Below are positions 1 to 11,660 of a DNA stretch of 64,000 bases, in pieces. Position 1 is the first letter of the stretch, and every line of letters starts with the position of its first letter. The stretch spans positions 22,707,676-22,771,675 of the forward strand of contig RSEF01000006.1 of the NCBI GenBank assembly GCA_003993805.1, given 5' to 3'. This DNA is from Himantopus leucocephalus (Eukaryota > Chordata > Aves > Charadriiformes > Recurvirostridae). The notes under the pieces were generated by a model. That model did not search any database, was not told the DNA's origin, and saw only the letters and a list, made by a program, of their open reading frames with translations. The position numbers and the translations under genes were made by a program.

Positions 1-90
1 TAAATGGTCAATAACCTAAAATGAAAGTGGATAATGCAGTATGTACCTTTCAGAAGGAACTGTAGCAAGTTTTTTTTGAACTGCTAATAA

Positions 91-106
91 TTTTTTTTTT
101 TTTTTT
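91..106. repeat. Poly(T) run, 16 nt
   Basis: An uninterrupted T16 tract follows ctgctaataa. A short CA repeat lies about 20 bases downstream. No retroposon body was recognised next to it on either side, so it is simply a homopolymer. Confidence 0.85.
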
Positions 107-125
107 ACTGCAAGAAATAAGAACA

Positions 126-141
126 CCACACACACACACAA
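126..141. repeat. Short (CA)n microsatellite
   Basis: About seven CA dinucleotides in a row within caccacacacacacacaaaa. It is short but potentially polymorphic. Confidence 0.8.
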
Positions 142-1616
142 AATCATAGCCTTTGATACTTTCTCCTAGTGTACTTCCTGAGGGCAATTAGAAATAGTAG
201 ATGATTAAATTTGAATTAAATTTCAAATTGATTGGACAGGAACAAGAATATCTAACAACAAATTTATTTTTGCCTGCTCCCAGTTGATTTTAATAAAGCA
301 GTGTTTCAGTTAGTTGGCTGAAATTGAATAGCAGTAAGAGAATGGGAGAAAAGGTAGGTCATAAGGAGGACTTCCCTGATCATTCTATACGATGTTTTAC
401 ATTGCCCATTTATTTATATTGATTTACATTTTGAGCATAATTATCATTTGCATGTCTATTACCATCTAAGAATTTTAAAAATATTTGCAGGATAATGTTA
501 GGCTAAAAATATTCACGCTGAAATAACTTTAATTATATGAGTATTTCTAAAATCAAAATTAAAATATACTAAATAAAAACAGTATTATTACGAATTTAAA
601 TGGTGTATTTCTCATCTGGTGGAAGTATGAATTATATTCTGAAGCTATTCTTTTATATCTTCTAAAATAATGGACAGTTTATCTTCTTCTCTTTAGCATA
701 AAATCTTATATTATTTCTGAAAACCTGAACTATAGCTCTGTCTAACAACCTTGCTGTCTATAAGGTGGAGAATATCATACCTTACTTTTATGATTTTCCT
801 CTTTACATTGCTGCAGAGCCTGACGTTATTGGTTTCCAGATCAGAGCCAACACCTACAGACAGCACCTGAATCCCTGTAAGGTTATTTCAGTTCACAGGC
901 CTCTTAATTCATCTATTCAGGAGCAAAAAATATATTTAAAGATGTAGTTAAGGAAGTTATATCTAAGTGCCTAACTCATTAATTTATGCATTGATAACGC
1001 AATATTTTTTGAGAACATAAGGCTATGTTCACAAAGCTGTACCTGCCATTTCTTTGGCAGTAACTTTACACATTGGAGAGCTCTGCCTTTTATGAGTCCT
1101 AATTAGGAGTTTTCACTGAACTGAAATAAGCTCTGTGTGTATAGTTACTCGATATAGCAAGGATATTCAGTTTGTTGTCCACAAATTCCTGTGAGGCAGT
1201 AGGCTACTTTTAAGGAATTCAGAGAGATAAGTAAGAAAAATAATCTTAGACATGCCTAACGTGAATCTATATTGGAAACAATCTGTAAATGGGAAAATGA
1301 TTGGGGGGGAAAAAAGGGAAGGTAGTGCACATTTAAATGCAGTGCTTTTAAAAATTTTTTATGTTTTATCTGATGTATTATGCAACTTGTTCCTTCTGGT
1401 GCAGAGAATTCTAAATTTCTAGGGGTCTGCTTGAGATCCCAAAGGACCAGAGTAATTCCCCTGTGGCATGCAAAATTTCTACTTTTTTTTTTTCTTAATT
1501 AAGAAACACCTTCTCTCACTTAGACTTGTTAAGGTAGTGCTTGAATTCTGACAATGAATTTTACTGATAGAAACAATAGCCATGTAAAGGGATGTGAACT
1601 ACATAAGCTTCACTAA

Positions 1617-1635
1617 TTATTTATTTATTTATTTA
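1617..1635. repeat. (TTTA)n tetranucleotide repeat
   Basis: Four to five tandem ATTT units read directly from the sequence. No attached SINE or LINE body was recognised. Confidence 0.85.
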
Positions 1636-4600
1636 GAGTTGTTTTGAGTACTCTAGAAAAACAGTTGTAGCCTGGTAGAGCAGTTGGCATCTATTTTTCC
1701 AGTTCTTTTATTCACGGTTGCATTAGTTATATCTGAGGTTACCAAGTGTTTTCTTTTCTGTTCCTCCACAATGTGAAAGTGTTTTTTGTGGTGTGTGGTT
1801 TCTTTTTTTCATAGTGCCTTCCTTCTTTAGCAGGGACTCCTGTCTTCCCTTTATTTGGCCTGGAGACAGACTGCTTGAGTGAAAATCAGTTTTGATGGCA
1901 GTGCAGGAAATTTGTGTAGCTAAAAGCAATATGTAAATCATCAAATTTCCCAATTAAACTGTGTTTCTAGATGTTATGTTCCTAGCTATTTTACTCTTTA
2001 GTTCAACATGTCTATTAACAACATGCCTCAATAAAGCTTCTTTTTAAATATCTAGTGGATGTTTACCTGCAGCAAGACGTAGTAAACCTATGCTTTTATC
2101 TAAACAAAAAAGTAGTGGCCTATTTAAAAATTGAAAAAGTAGTTGCTTAAGCAGTAAATTATCACAAACTTTTTCGCAATGTGCAGCTGGACTATTTGTG
2201 TGTGATTTCTATTTTGTCCATTTATTACTGGTTTACATCATCATTAAGTTATTACACGCTTGCTGAATGTCAAGAATATTCCCCCTTTCACAGGGTACAT
2301 GAAATACCCAAAGAGTTCAGGTCCCTCAATAACACATTCTCAGAAGGATCTTCTGAAAAGGCAGAGTTGTTACCATATCAAAATTCATGGAAAAGTTTTC
2401 AGTTGCTATTGAACATCCTTGTTTCATTTTTCTCTTTTCTCTCCTAGCTAGCAAGAACCTATTCATCATCATAGACAAAGAATGACATTTTTCCAAATAC
2501 TTTGTATAACTGGGGAGAAATTACTCTTTTGCTTTATTGAGTATGTCATAGAGGATTTGTCCTCTATTGTAAAGCATTTTTAATGCTATTTTTTCTTCCT
2601 CAAAATGCTGTTGCAAGGTTCACTGATGCCAGCAATCTGTGTGTGTAGACTAGGTTTCTTCAACTGCGGTGTCTGAATGTATTGCTAAGATTCCCTTTGT
2701 GCTTTGACTTTGAGTACTCACCTGAATCATACTGTGTATTTGGTGAATGTTTTTTAGGTAGCTTTTAATAATTCTTAACTTCAACATTTTCAGTGAGTAA
2801 TATGTTTTAATAGAGGTGCGCATGGAATAGCATATTTGTTCATATTTTTTTCTTTTCATGTTTTATTATATTCTGTGCACCACCACGTATTTAAAGACAC
2901 TTTAGATGTGTGGTATGTGAACTTTTACGGTATTTGGGGATGTTTTTTAATTTTTTTTTATTTTGCATTGCACAAGTACTTAATAATTATTTCCCTATGC
3001 CTTAAAAAAAAAAATCTCATCTGAGGTTTATTTCACACTTCATGCTTAATTAGGCAATCCACAATCCTGTTGCAAAATAAAATTATTTCCTAGTTCACTT
3101 TGACTGTCTCCAGATACTGATTGCCCAGTCAGTGTAACTAAGGCAAACAAAATGTATTTATAAATATAATAGATCTTGTAAAAGTAATCCTTTTTCTCTA
3201 TCAAGTATTCTTTTATTGTAATTTATGTGATTGACTGTGGTCTGGTATAATATCTATTCAGCAAATAACAGCAGTAGGGTTGAACAGCTTTCAGACCCTG
3301 ATTGTTTGGATACTCTCTTTGAATGCTTATAATGTGTTGTGGCTCACTTAAGTACTATGTTTATGCTCCATGAATGAAAGTTTTTTGAACAGAGGGACAA
3401 CAAAGAATGAATAGCAAATACTGTGTGCTTATTTACTACCCTCACTTCAAATATACTTTACAAAGGGTAAATGTTAAAGTGCATGTTCACACTGTCTGAC
3501 TTCAGGCATTTAACGGTAATATCTGTGTTAAGAACTGCTCTGAATACTGTCAGATAAGATGGGGAAGCAGAAGGGTTTGTAATTTTGTTCTGGACTTTTT
3601 ATTAGAACCATTAAACATTTCTACTAAGCACAGGAGAAGAGAAAATGCAGAGCTTGTACAATGACCTTGCAGAGAAATGTTGAGTAAACTACCAAAACAT
3701 TAACATTGTTAGTGAATTTAACAAGCTGGATCAAAGCCCTTTGTCTGCAGTGTATAAAGCACTCAAGAAATTTCAAACTGCTTACTAGCTTTTCTCACCT
3801 CCTCTGCATTAGAAATCAGTAGCTTTTTAACAAGAATTTAATCAATCTCAACAATCCTTTAGAACACTCAGAATAGAAACAATTAACTAAATAAATATCT
3901 ACCTGAAACTAGGATACAAAATGCAATTACTCTTATCACATTTTATAATACAGAATTTTCAGTAAGTGTTAACTGATCATTGTTTCGAATTTATTGTTGC
4001 TTTGATAATATGTAAAACATTTTAACTGATTAATACTCGGGCACCTTTTGAACTGCCATGAACTGTTCTTACAATATGCAGAATTTCCTTCAGTAAATCT
4101 CCTTTGGGTCTAGATTAGATCTAGTGTTGTTTGGATAAACTCTCAGTGGGACCACAATTTGAGATGCTTTAGTTAGAAGTTTCTCCTGAAGGCAAAAAGC
4201 GGGTAGGAATTTTGAAGAAAACAGCAAAGTTAATGAGACGGTCAGAAATGTGAATGAACTTTGCTATATGTGCTAATAATGGTTTGGTGGGGAGGCTCGT
4301 GTGATAGAGGTCAGTCAAGAACGCAGAGCTGCTGCTAGAACAGTTTGAGGCCTAAAGCTGGCCACATTCCTACCCCCTGGCCTTTCAGATGGTGATGGGA
4401 ATCAGTTAGGAATGTACTTGACCAGGAAGAGTGGGTTATACTTAGTGTTACCATTAAATATGATTCTGGGAAGCGTCACACATACCATATTACACTTTGT
4501 CCAGTGTGGTGTCTGGAGGAAGGGCTGTAGTACATGGGCCTTGAGTGCTAGCAGAAAAAGCAATGTGATCTGCAATGGAAGGAAAATAGGGAACCATTAC

Positions 4601-5559
4601 CATAGAGTAAAGGCTCTTACTGTAATTTCTTTTGGCAATTTGAAGGCTCATACTTGAGGTTGCAGGGTAGTCCTGCAAGCTCTCCACTCACTTGTAGAAG
4701 AGACATATCACTGAAACATGATACCAAGTTTTTGACACTTAACTTTTTATGTGCTGTCACTGGCATCAAGCAATCGCCCTGTAATTTTGCCACCATGGTA
4801 CTGTCGGGTTCATCTGGAGCACATGCCTTACCTTTTTTGTAAAGGCTACGCACGGCTGGTTATAAAGATATTAAGACAGCATAGCGATAATGATCTGAGA
4901 TGAAAAGATTCAGATCTCATTGTAATACACTGAGTTCTTCAGTACCTAGAAAAGTTCGTCTGAATTTATTTTAACATGAAAACCTACCTCTATTATAATT
5001 ATTTCATGGGCACCCTTTGGAGAGAAGCACAAAGGTAACGTACTACAGTCTCATAAATAACAAATTCTCTTTGTAGTGGCATCAATACAGTCATTTATCA
5101 TCTTTTTTCGGTATGCTTGTAGGAGCTCTGCATACTTTTTTAAAATTACACTTCATCCCCTGGACCATAGCTGTCAACAGTTATGATTAATTTTGTAGCA
5201 TCTAAAAAACTTTGAATTATTTTCAAAATGTTTTTAATCCGCCCTATCTTACATCCTGCCATATCTTCTGTCCCATTTGTAACTTAGACCAGCTGACTTC
5301 AAAAAATTGGTAGTCCTGCACTTCACTAGTAATCAATTGCTAATACATTGTTAATAAATTTTTTACTCCGTCAGATGGTTGCTTCTTTAACTAGTACAGC
5401 AAACTTTTTGTGTAAATGGAGCTTCGTAACTGTACCTGAATAAATCAGTTTCAATAAGCCTGTTTTCTTTCAGTTACCTGAGCAGAAGATACTGGCATTC
5501 ATTGATCTGTGTCCTCTAACTGTCCTGTTCTCAGCTGAAATACCATTATTATGGCTATG

Positions 5560-5960
5560 TTTTAGGGATGCTACATCTGGACCAGGATGAAAGGAGTGTG
5601 GTTTCATGTCACTGTGGTTTGCAGAGGGAGATTGGAAGAAAAGGTAGCGCTGAGTACAGAGGAGCTGTGGGAAGAGGGGTGGTTTGCAGCAGACCTGCAG
5701 CAAAAATCCAGTGCCAAAGGTTTGGGAGCAGGTCTTCCCTGGGTTGTGAAGAGGTGGTGGCAGGCAGGATATCTGTTGCAGTTCAGAGCAGGGATCCTCT
5801 GCTTGGACTCAGCTCCGTACCTGAGCTGCGTGGGTAAGGGAAGGTTCCGCTGGCTTCATACGCTCACTGCGCTCACTTGAGGCTGCCTGGTTGTGGGCAG
5901 CAAGTAGGAGCCTGTTAGGGAGAGGAAGCCAGGGTGAGGGCAGCAGCCCTGGTGCATTTC
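5560..5960. other. Locally GC-rich block with overlapping open frames
   Basis: This stretch is clearly richer in G and C than its surroundings and holds scattered CpGs, while the flanks are about two-thirds A+T. Two plus-strand frames stay open for 89 and 97 codons (5568-5837 and 5587-5880), and a minus-strand frame is open at 5470-5703. Open frames in three registers are expected in GC-rich DNA and do not show coding. The peptides are rich in G, R, W and V and match no family I know. A gtaagg donor-like site lies at about 5834. It could be a lncRNA exon, a degraded insertion or a small unmethylated patch. Confidence 0.4.
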
Positions 5961-7660
5961 ACATTTGATCTGCTCTCACCTCACTATTGAGGTGTACCTT
6001 TTCTGCTCAAGTTCCTATTTATAGCAAGGAGTTAATGACCATATTAACACCTGAAGTTCTCACTCAGTATTCACAAGGGCAGAAAGCCTGCTTAGTAAGA
6101 GTAAGGACCGTGCAAAGGCTGAATCTCAGACTGCCTTATGAATTTATGAGCCAATACAGTTAGAATAATGCTGAGTTTACTGTCATGGGTACCAGGAAAT
6201 AGTCCTTACAGGTTTGGGGGTCACAGATTGTGGAATATAGGCTTTCCCATGTTCATGCATCAAAGAGAGGAATGAGGAGGGGCCTCTGAGAATTGTCTGT
6301 GTGAATATATATTTTGCACTGTGCTCCACCTCTGAGAACATGGCACCTTTGGGACTTCAGATAGTATTAGCTTGGCATCCCATGGGCATAGTAAGGAGCC
6401 CAGAGGGAACGTACAAATTTTCCATCTGAGTTAGATTCCTGCTAGGTTTCAGCAGGACATCATTCTCCTTCTGCTTAACCCTTCATGTCTGCCACTAACT
6501 ATTTTAATAAGCAAGAATTTTTAAGCATGAAAGCTCTCCAGTATTTCAAGTCAGCTGCCTCCTGGGTTTATTCTGGGATTTATAAATACACCTACAAGCT
6601 TTTCAAACTTTCTTTTTCATCAGTTTCATAAGGGATAACTAATTTATTTCAAAAGAGGATTAACTCTTTCGAAGGTTTTTCCCCAGCTACCAATTAGAAA
6701 TGTGTATTTCTCCATTCTTAGTAGCTCTCTTCCATATTTTAACAGTGATTACTATTATTACCTAGTAGTCAGTGCATAACTTTTTCATATAGACAGCATC
6801 CCACTTTCCAAACAGTATACAGTCTTTCAATGAAAATCTCTGTCAAGGGAAATACCATGTTATTTTCCACCTCTATAACACATATTGTGCAATGCACATT
6901 ATTCAAAAAGTAGAAAAGGGATCAAATGATTCTCCTTTCTCCTGTATCAACAGAAAACTGCATTATATATGCATGGAGAATCATAGCTTTGGCCACACTT
7001 AAGCTTCCTGTAATATTTTCTGTATTCAACTTCCCAATTTAAACATTTATCAGAGAGAAGATCCTGGTAACTGCAAACTGTTCACATAGTCACTTTCTAC
7101 AAAAATAATGGGGGGGAATGTCTTTTATTATAGTTTACTAGGTGTTCTTTTGAAATTCTTCACAGCATGACAGTTACAATTTTCTTTTAGGTGCAGTTAA
7201 TTGTGTTTAGTAATGACCTTTAAAAGTTCTCATCATAGTACATTTTAGTCACTGCTTCTAATCCCGTAGAAAAAAAAAAAAACCAACCCTAAGCTAAAAA
7301 TGTCTGGCTAAAAATACACCTAATAATATTATAAATTATGTGAAAGATAACTTTGGCCTTTTTCAAGCTCTTAACCTGTGAAGCCATAAGCTGCATGTGG
7401 TATAACTATTTAGGAACTCCAGACTTTGCCAGAGTCCTTGAGGAAAATGAAGGAAATAGAGAGCTGATATTACTGGCGTTTGAAATTTAGGGGAACTTGG
7501 GCAGAATATGTTGCTCCTAAAAGGCTTCAGTTCTTTATCTTTGTCAGAGAAGAGCAATAAAGAATAAATTGTTCCATTTTTTTTCCTGTTTATATTTCCT
7601 ATTGATATGGTGTTATCTGAAATACAATAATAGATAGACTAGAGAGGCATACTCTGTTAA

Positions 7661-7697
7661 GAAATATTCTTCTTGATTATGGTAAGAAGAATATTTC
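7661..7697. repeat. Perfect 14-bp inverted repeat, 9-nt loop
   Basis: The left arm gaaatattcttctt at 7661-7674 is the exact reverse complement of aagaagaatatttc at 7684-7697. The loop is gattatggt. The flanking bases (a and g) do not extend the pairing. The stem is AT-rich and shorter than a typical pre-miRNA stem, so a regulatory RNA is not claimed. It could be a relic of a palindromic insertion or a chance structure. Confidence 0.8.
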
Positions 7698-8544
7698 GGC
7701 TTATTTTATTAGTAAGAGGTAATTGAACTATTAATATGAGTAGCTAGTATTCTTCATATTTTTCAGTTGGTAGGCTTCCAATTTGGCTCTCCGTTTCACT
7801 TTGAAGTGCAGTTGTTTCATCAATTCAAGTGTCATCTTGACAACAGAGGGGGTCAGACTCAACTGTTCAAAGCAGCTTGACACAACATCACTTCTAACTC
7901 AGCTTATGTTTAAAAAGAAAAATATTTCAAGACCCTTATTTTGAATTCAGATCTGTGTGAGTGACGCTTGTTAGGGTATCAATCCAGTGCTATCTTGCAG
8001 ACAGAAGTCCAGAAATAACAACTGAGAAACATGTCTCAGTGAATATCGGTGAACAGTATGAGTGATGATCATTGTTTAACAACTAAATTCAAGTTCTCTG
8101 TTTTCCATTTTAAAAAGATCCATGTTTGTGCAGTCTGCTTTTGATGATATCATGGTAACAAAAGAAATGCGCAAAATGATTTAAATTTTGGTGAAAGACA
8201 ACTGTGAATCAAAACTTCTTAGAAAAAAGATTTTTGAGAAACATCTGCTTTGCACTTCATAATCTGAAGGTGTTTGGTGGGGCTTTTTTCAAATTGAAGT
8301 TAGAAAAGCACAATTAGAAATAAACTATAGGAACAATAGTACCATATATTAGAACTGCATGGCTAGCAATAGAAGGAAGTTCTATTAATAGGTAGTTCTA
8401 GGAAGTGTGTTGAGGATAAGATGAACTTGGCATTACTTATACGAGAGGAAATAAGCAGTAGGAAGCGTTTGTAATGAAAAGATCCATGGGCAGAATGCTC
8501 TCAAGAATATTCTTATGTTGGATATTGTCTCTAGTATGCAGCAA

Positions 8545-8546
<2 letters not shown>

Positions 8547-8575
<29 letters not shown>

Positions 8576-8576
8576 N
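8547..8576. repeat. Poly(T) 29-mer ending in a single N
   Basis: T29 runs directly into one ambiguous base at 8576 and then ctgaaag. The N at the homopolymer edge suggests that the run length was not resolved. Read on the minus strand it is a poly(A) tract, but no retrocopied gene body was recognised beside it. Confidence 0.9.
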
Positions 8577-9799
8577 CTGAAAGTCAAGAAATTTAGTAAG
8601 AGCGGGGTTAGAAGAGGGCCACGTGTAGCTCTTGATGACTTGTAAATCGGACTGTGTGACCTAATTTCTGTTAGTAAAAGCAGATTTATATGTCTGATAC
8701 TGCTCCTAGTGAAGTAAGTGATAAGGCTCCATTGTTTTCAGTTTAATAAGGAAGCTTTGGTCTTATGCTTGGTATTTAGAAAGGTTTTATTTGCGAAGTT
8801 TGATTGAATTCAAACTTGATATGGCTTCTCTAAACTTTCACAACAAAGTTATTGCCTGACTTGAGGAAGCTGGGAAAGAAACAGTCTTCAGTCAAGGTGC
8901 TGACTGGGTGCTATAGATGTAGTTTTCTGCTTAGGGAAAAAGTGCTCTCACTGTCTATAACTCCCCATGACCTAAGAAAGTCAAAATATTATTTTTAATG
9001 CTGTAACTAACGCCTAGGATAGTATCTAGCTGGTGAAAACAAATGTCGATATCTGTTTCCCCTTTCTTTTTGCCTCCTCCCTGAAAACTCTGAACATTCC
9101 CCTTCTTTCATCCTGTGAACGTTTTTTCCTTATACTGTTGTAGTAAACAGCATAGATGGAATGTCCTATATCCTTTTGTATGGTACAGCTTGAAGGCACG
9201 AGAATGCAAATTCTTTTGGAGAGGAACACTGTTTTCACGGGTTACAACACAATGTGAAATCAGCAACACAGTCAGGTGTGATGTTCCTGAAGAGTGTGTG
9301 GAGTATTTGGAACTTGTTACTCCTTCTCAACCTACTGTCATGCAATAATAGGATATGAACAGCTACTGCATGTTCTCCAAGTGGAAAACTGCAGCCTCTC
9401 TCCAGGTGGCCAAAGTGTTATTTGCCTTAACTAAAAAGATCGGTAGATTAGAAGCATAGAACACATGACCTCAAATCAAAAGTCTGAATGATATAATAAG
9501 GTTTAAAATTCTTATCTCAGACTGCAGACTGAATTTAAGCTGGGAATGAATGACACAACTACCATTAATATGAATGGGATTTTTTTTCCTCCTTTCATAG
9601 GCTAAAATTTAGACCTCAGGATCATATGATCTGCTGTTTCTTGATTGGAACTAGTTTTCAGTCTCTAGTTATTTACCAATAGTGGTAAACTTATTTCTAC
9701 TAATGAAAACCCTTAACTTGTCCTTCATGAGTTTTTACTGTAATTTCTTTTTTTGGCCTTGTGCTTTGAGAACCATACACCAAACTGACTGTAAATTAG

Positions 9800-10100
9800 C
9801 TCTAGAGTAAAGAACAAAATCTTACACTGAAATGTGACCCTGCAATAATTAACAAGGTGCCCCAGAGGGTTCCATGTATTCTGATACTCCTTCAGGCAAA
9901 TTAGTGGTCCTTGTGATTCCTTGTAGATTCCAGCGTTGTTTTTATGCAGATGACTTTGCAATCTGCATCAGTGGGCCATCTGTCACAGACCTTCCAGTTG
10001 AAGTACAATGTAATTTGAGCCTTGTGCAGCTGATTGCCTAAAAAATAGGTTTAACAAGCTGTTCCCATTTCATCTTGACTTTGAATTCTGGAATGTTTTT
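9800..10100 (+). mobile_element. Decayed non-LTR retrotransposon RT fragment
   Basis: A plus-strand frame from 9853 to a stop at 10042 contains two hallmarks of LINE reverse transcriptase in the right order. The first is a degenerate motif B' (QGAPEGS, 9853-9873; another frame over the same bases reads VPQ, suggesting a frameshift). The second, about 25 residues on, is motif C, FYADDFAI, at 9940-9963, with the catalytic Asp pair intact. Past the stop a one-base shift gives a short stretch resembling the region after motif C in LINE RTs. The YADD-F-AI motif differs from the FADDTKL of avian CR1, so this is another, older LINE lineage whose clade I cannot fix. The copy is short, frameshifted and inactive. 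Confidence 0.55.
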
Positions 10101-11435
10101 TGCAAAATGTGCTATTTGAGCATAGTCCTTTTGGAAAATAGTTTGGTGGGTTTTTTGGTTTGGTTTCTTTTTGGTTTTCCTAGACATTATTTTCCATCTT
10201 ATATGCATTTGCTTGATTACTTTACCAATGACTACTGAATAAAATAAGATTATTTCTCTACATTAGTAAGAGGTGATGTTCTTGTTGAGGACACTTAGGG
10301 TTAGTTTGCTGTTTTTCATTGCTACAAGTTCATTCCAGTGATCATGTACGTAGTGTAACTCTTTGTCAGTTTTGCTTAAAATTCACACAGTGTGCCATAT
10401 TTCCCTTTTATTTATTTTGCTTTTTACCTTTGGAGTTTCCCTAGGAACCCATGCATAGACTGAACTGCTTATGCTGAAATGAAAATTCTACCTGTGTTAG
10501 TTTACATTTACTTATAGATTCACCTGTATAAACATGCTTACTTGTAAGTAAGACTCCAAAGTCTTGTATTTTATATATCAGCATCCTATAGACACCGATA
10601 CATTTAAACATTCAAAATGAAAATTTTCTGAGGTATGGTCCTAATTATAATTAGTTTAAATAGTAACTCACTGGTATTCAGTGATCTGCGTTTTAATTTT
10701 CATTTTTATAAAGTCCTAGATGTACTGAAATGGACATAAAACATTTGCACACTGGATATATCTTTTAAATGACTTTTTTTTCCCACTGCTTATTTTAGGT
10801 CTTAACTTTGGAGGTTGTCATTTAAATGAATGCATGAAGGTCTCCTCAGGGTTTTTGTCTTGTTTAAATAAATTGAATTGAATTGATTTAGTGTTCCTAT
10901 TACAATTTGTTAAACTTACTCAGGCTGTTGGGGGACATAATGTCACTAGGCTTTACTATGGATTACAAAGGGGGGGAAAAAAAAGAGAACTGCTCGGCAG
11001 GTTGTTTTGATATTAATTCATCAGTTGTTTAACATGCATAAAGTGTTCATAACAAAATTTTTGATCCTGTTTCATTACATATCATTTTTATATTGTTTCA
11101 GAAAACAAGTAAATACGATAAATTTTTAAAGTTTAATTACGTAGTTCCTACTTTTAAATCAAGAGTCTCCATTGGGTAATTATAATAAGCATCCTTATTA
11201 TAATAAACATCCTAGTTATAGCATCCTCATCAAAAAACTTCTTTGTTATTTCTTTATCAATCAAGAGAAGCAAATAACATGAATTTCTTATGTCTGAATG
11301 TAAAGTCATCTAGAAAATAGGAATGCTGGCCCCACCTATAACATGGGAGTTGGTATGCTGGAAATTGGTGATTTTGAAAATTATTTGAAGCCAGGGTAGA
11401 AAACTGGTTGATCATCATAGCGATGCTGAAGTTAA
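10101..11435. other. Non-coding DNA, nothing recognised
   Basis: AT-rich sequence with no gene-like frame. A small run of Gs followed by As (about 10970-10984) is the only low-complexity feature of note. The part after about 11300 may already belong to the LINE relic annotated next. Confidence 0.55.
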
Positions 11436-11660
11436 AGGGCTAATATGATCTAAGACATAAAAGGAGAAAAATACTAAAAGAGGTGGAAAGATGGATACTA
11501 CCTTTGCATGAACAGGACAGTAACCGTTTTTGGAATACTAGGTTCCCTTTTGGAACACATAATTTGAGGAAGATGCTAAAATATCAGAGATGTTCAGAGA
11601 AGACTCATAAGCATGGTGATAAGATTGGAAAGGAAGGACCTTGAAGCACTAACTGGAAAC
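11436..11660 (+). mobile_element. Ancient CR1/L3-like LINE relic, sense
   Basis: The segment follows the layout of the C-terminal coding part of old amniote CR1/L3-like LINEs. A stretch like '..ggaatact..' is followed by '..aatttgaggaagatgct..', '..gatgttcagagaagac..' and '..gattggaaagg..', which corresponds to the conserved 'W-P-x-x-x-x-D-x-L-E-x-V-Q-R-R-A' region. It is far more diverged than the CR1 copies at 19.4 and 23.3 kb and is interrupted by stops. Identification rests on remembered family patterns, not an alignment. Confidence 0.5.

Larger units (their letters stand above)
1..5559. other. Unique AT-rich non-coding DNA, no gene seen
   Basis: No frame here looks like a gene: the open frames are under 90 codons, rich in F, L, I, K, N and Y, and stop-limited on both strands. 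Short simple repeats are listed separately. A 60-nt open segment at 817-876 has a good acceptor (pyrimidine tract ending ctgcag) and a gtaagg donor, but its peptide is not recognised. At about 2294 a strong acceptor-like tract is not followed by a usable donor. Whether this is intron or intergenic DNA cannot be decided from sequence alone. Confidence 0.6.
5961..9799. other. Unique AT-rich non-coding DNA, no gene seen
   Basis: No recognisable gene or mobile element. The open frames are short and low in complexity. A perfect hairpin at 7661-7697 and a long poly(T) at 8547-8575 are listed separately. Confidence 0.55.

Noticed and set aside
446..453. Octamer motif atttgcat, also near 24599 and 50299
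   Set aside because: An 8-bp word is expected about this often by chance in 64 kb on two strands.
2294..2447. Possible exon after a strong acceptor tract
   Set aside because: No convincing donor follows before the frame ends.
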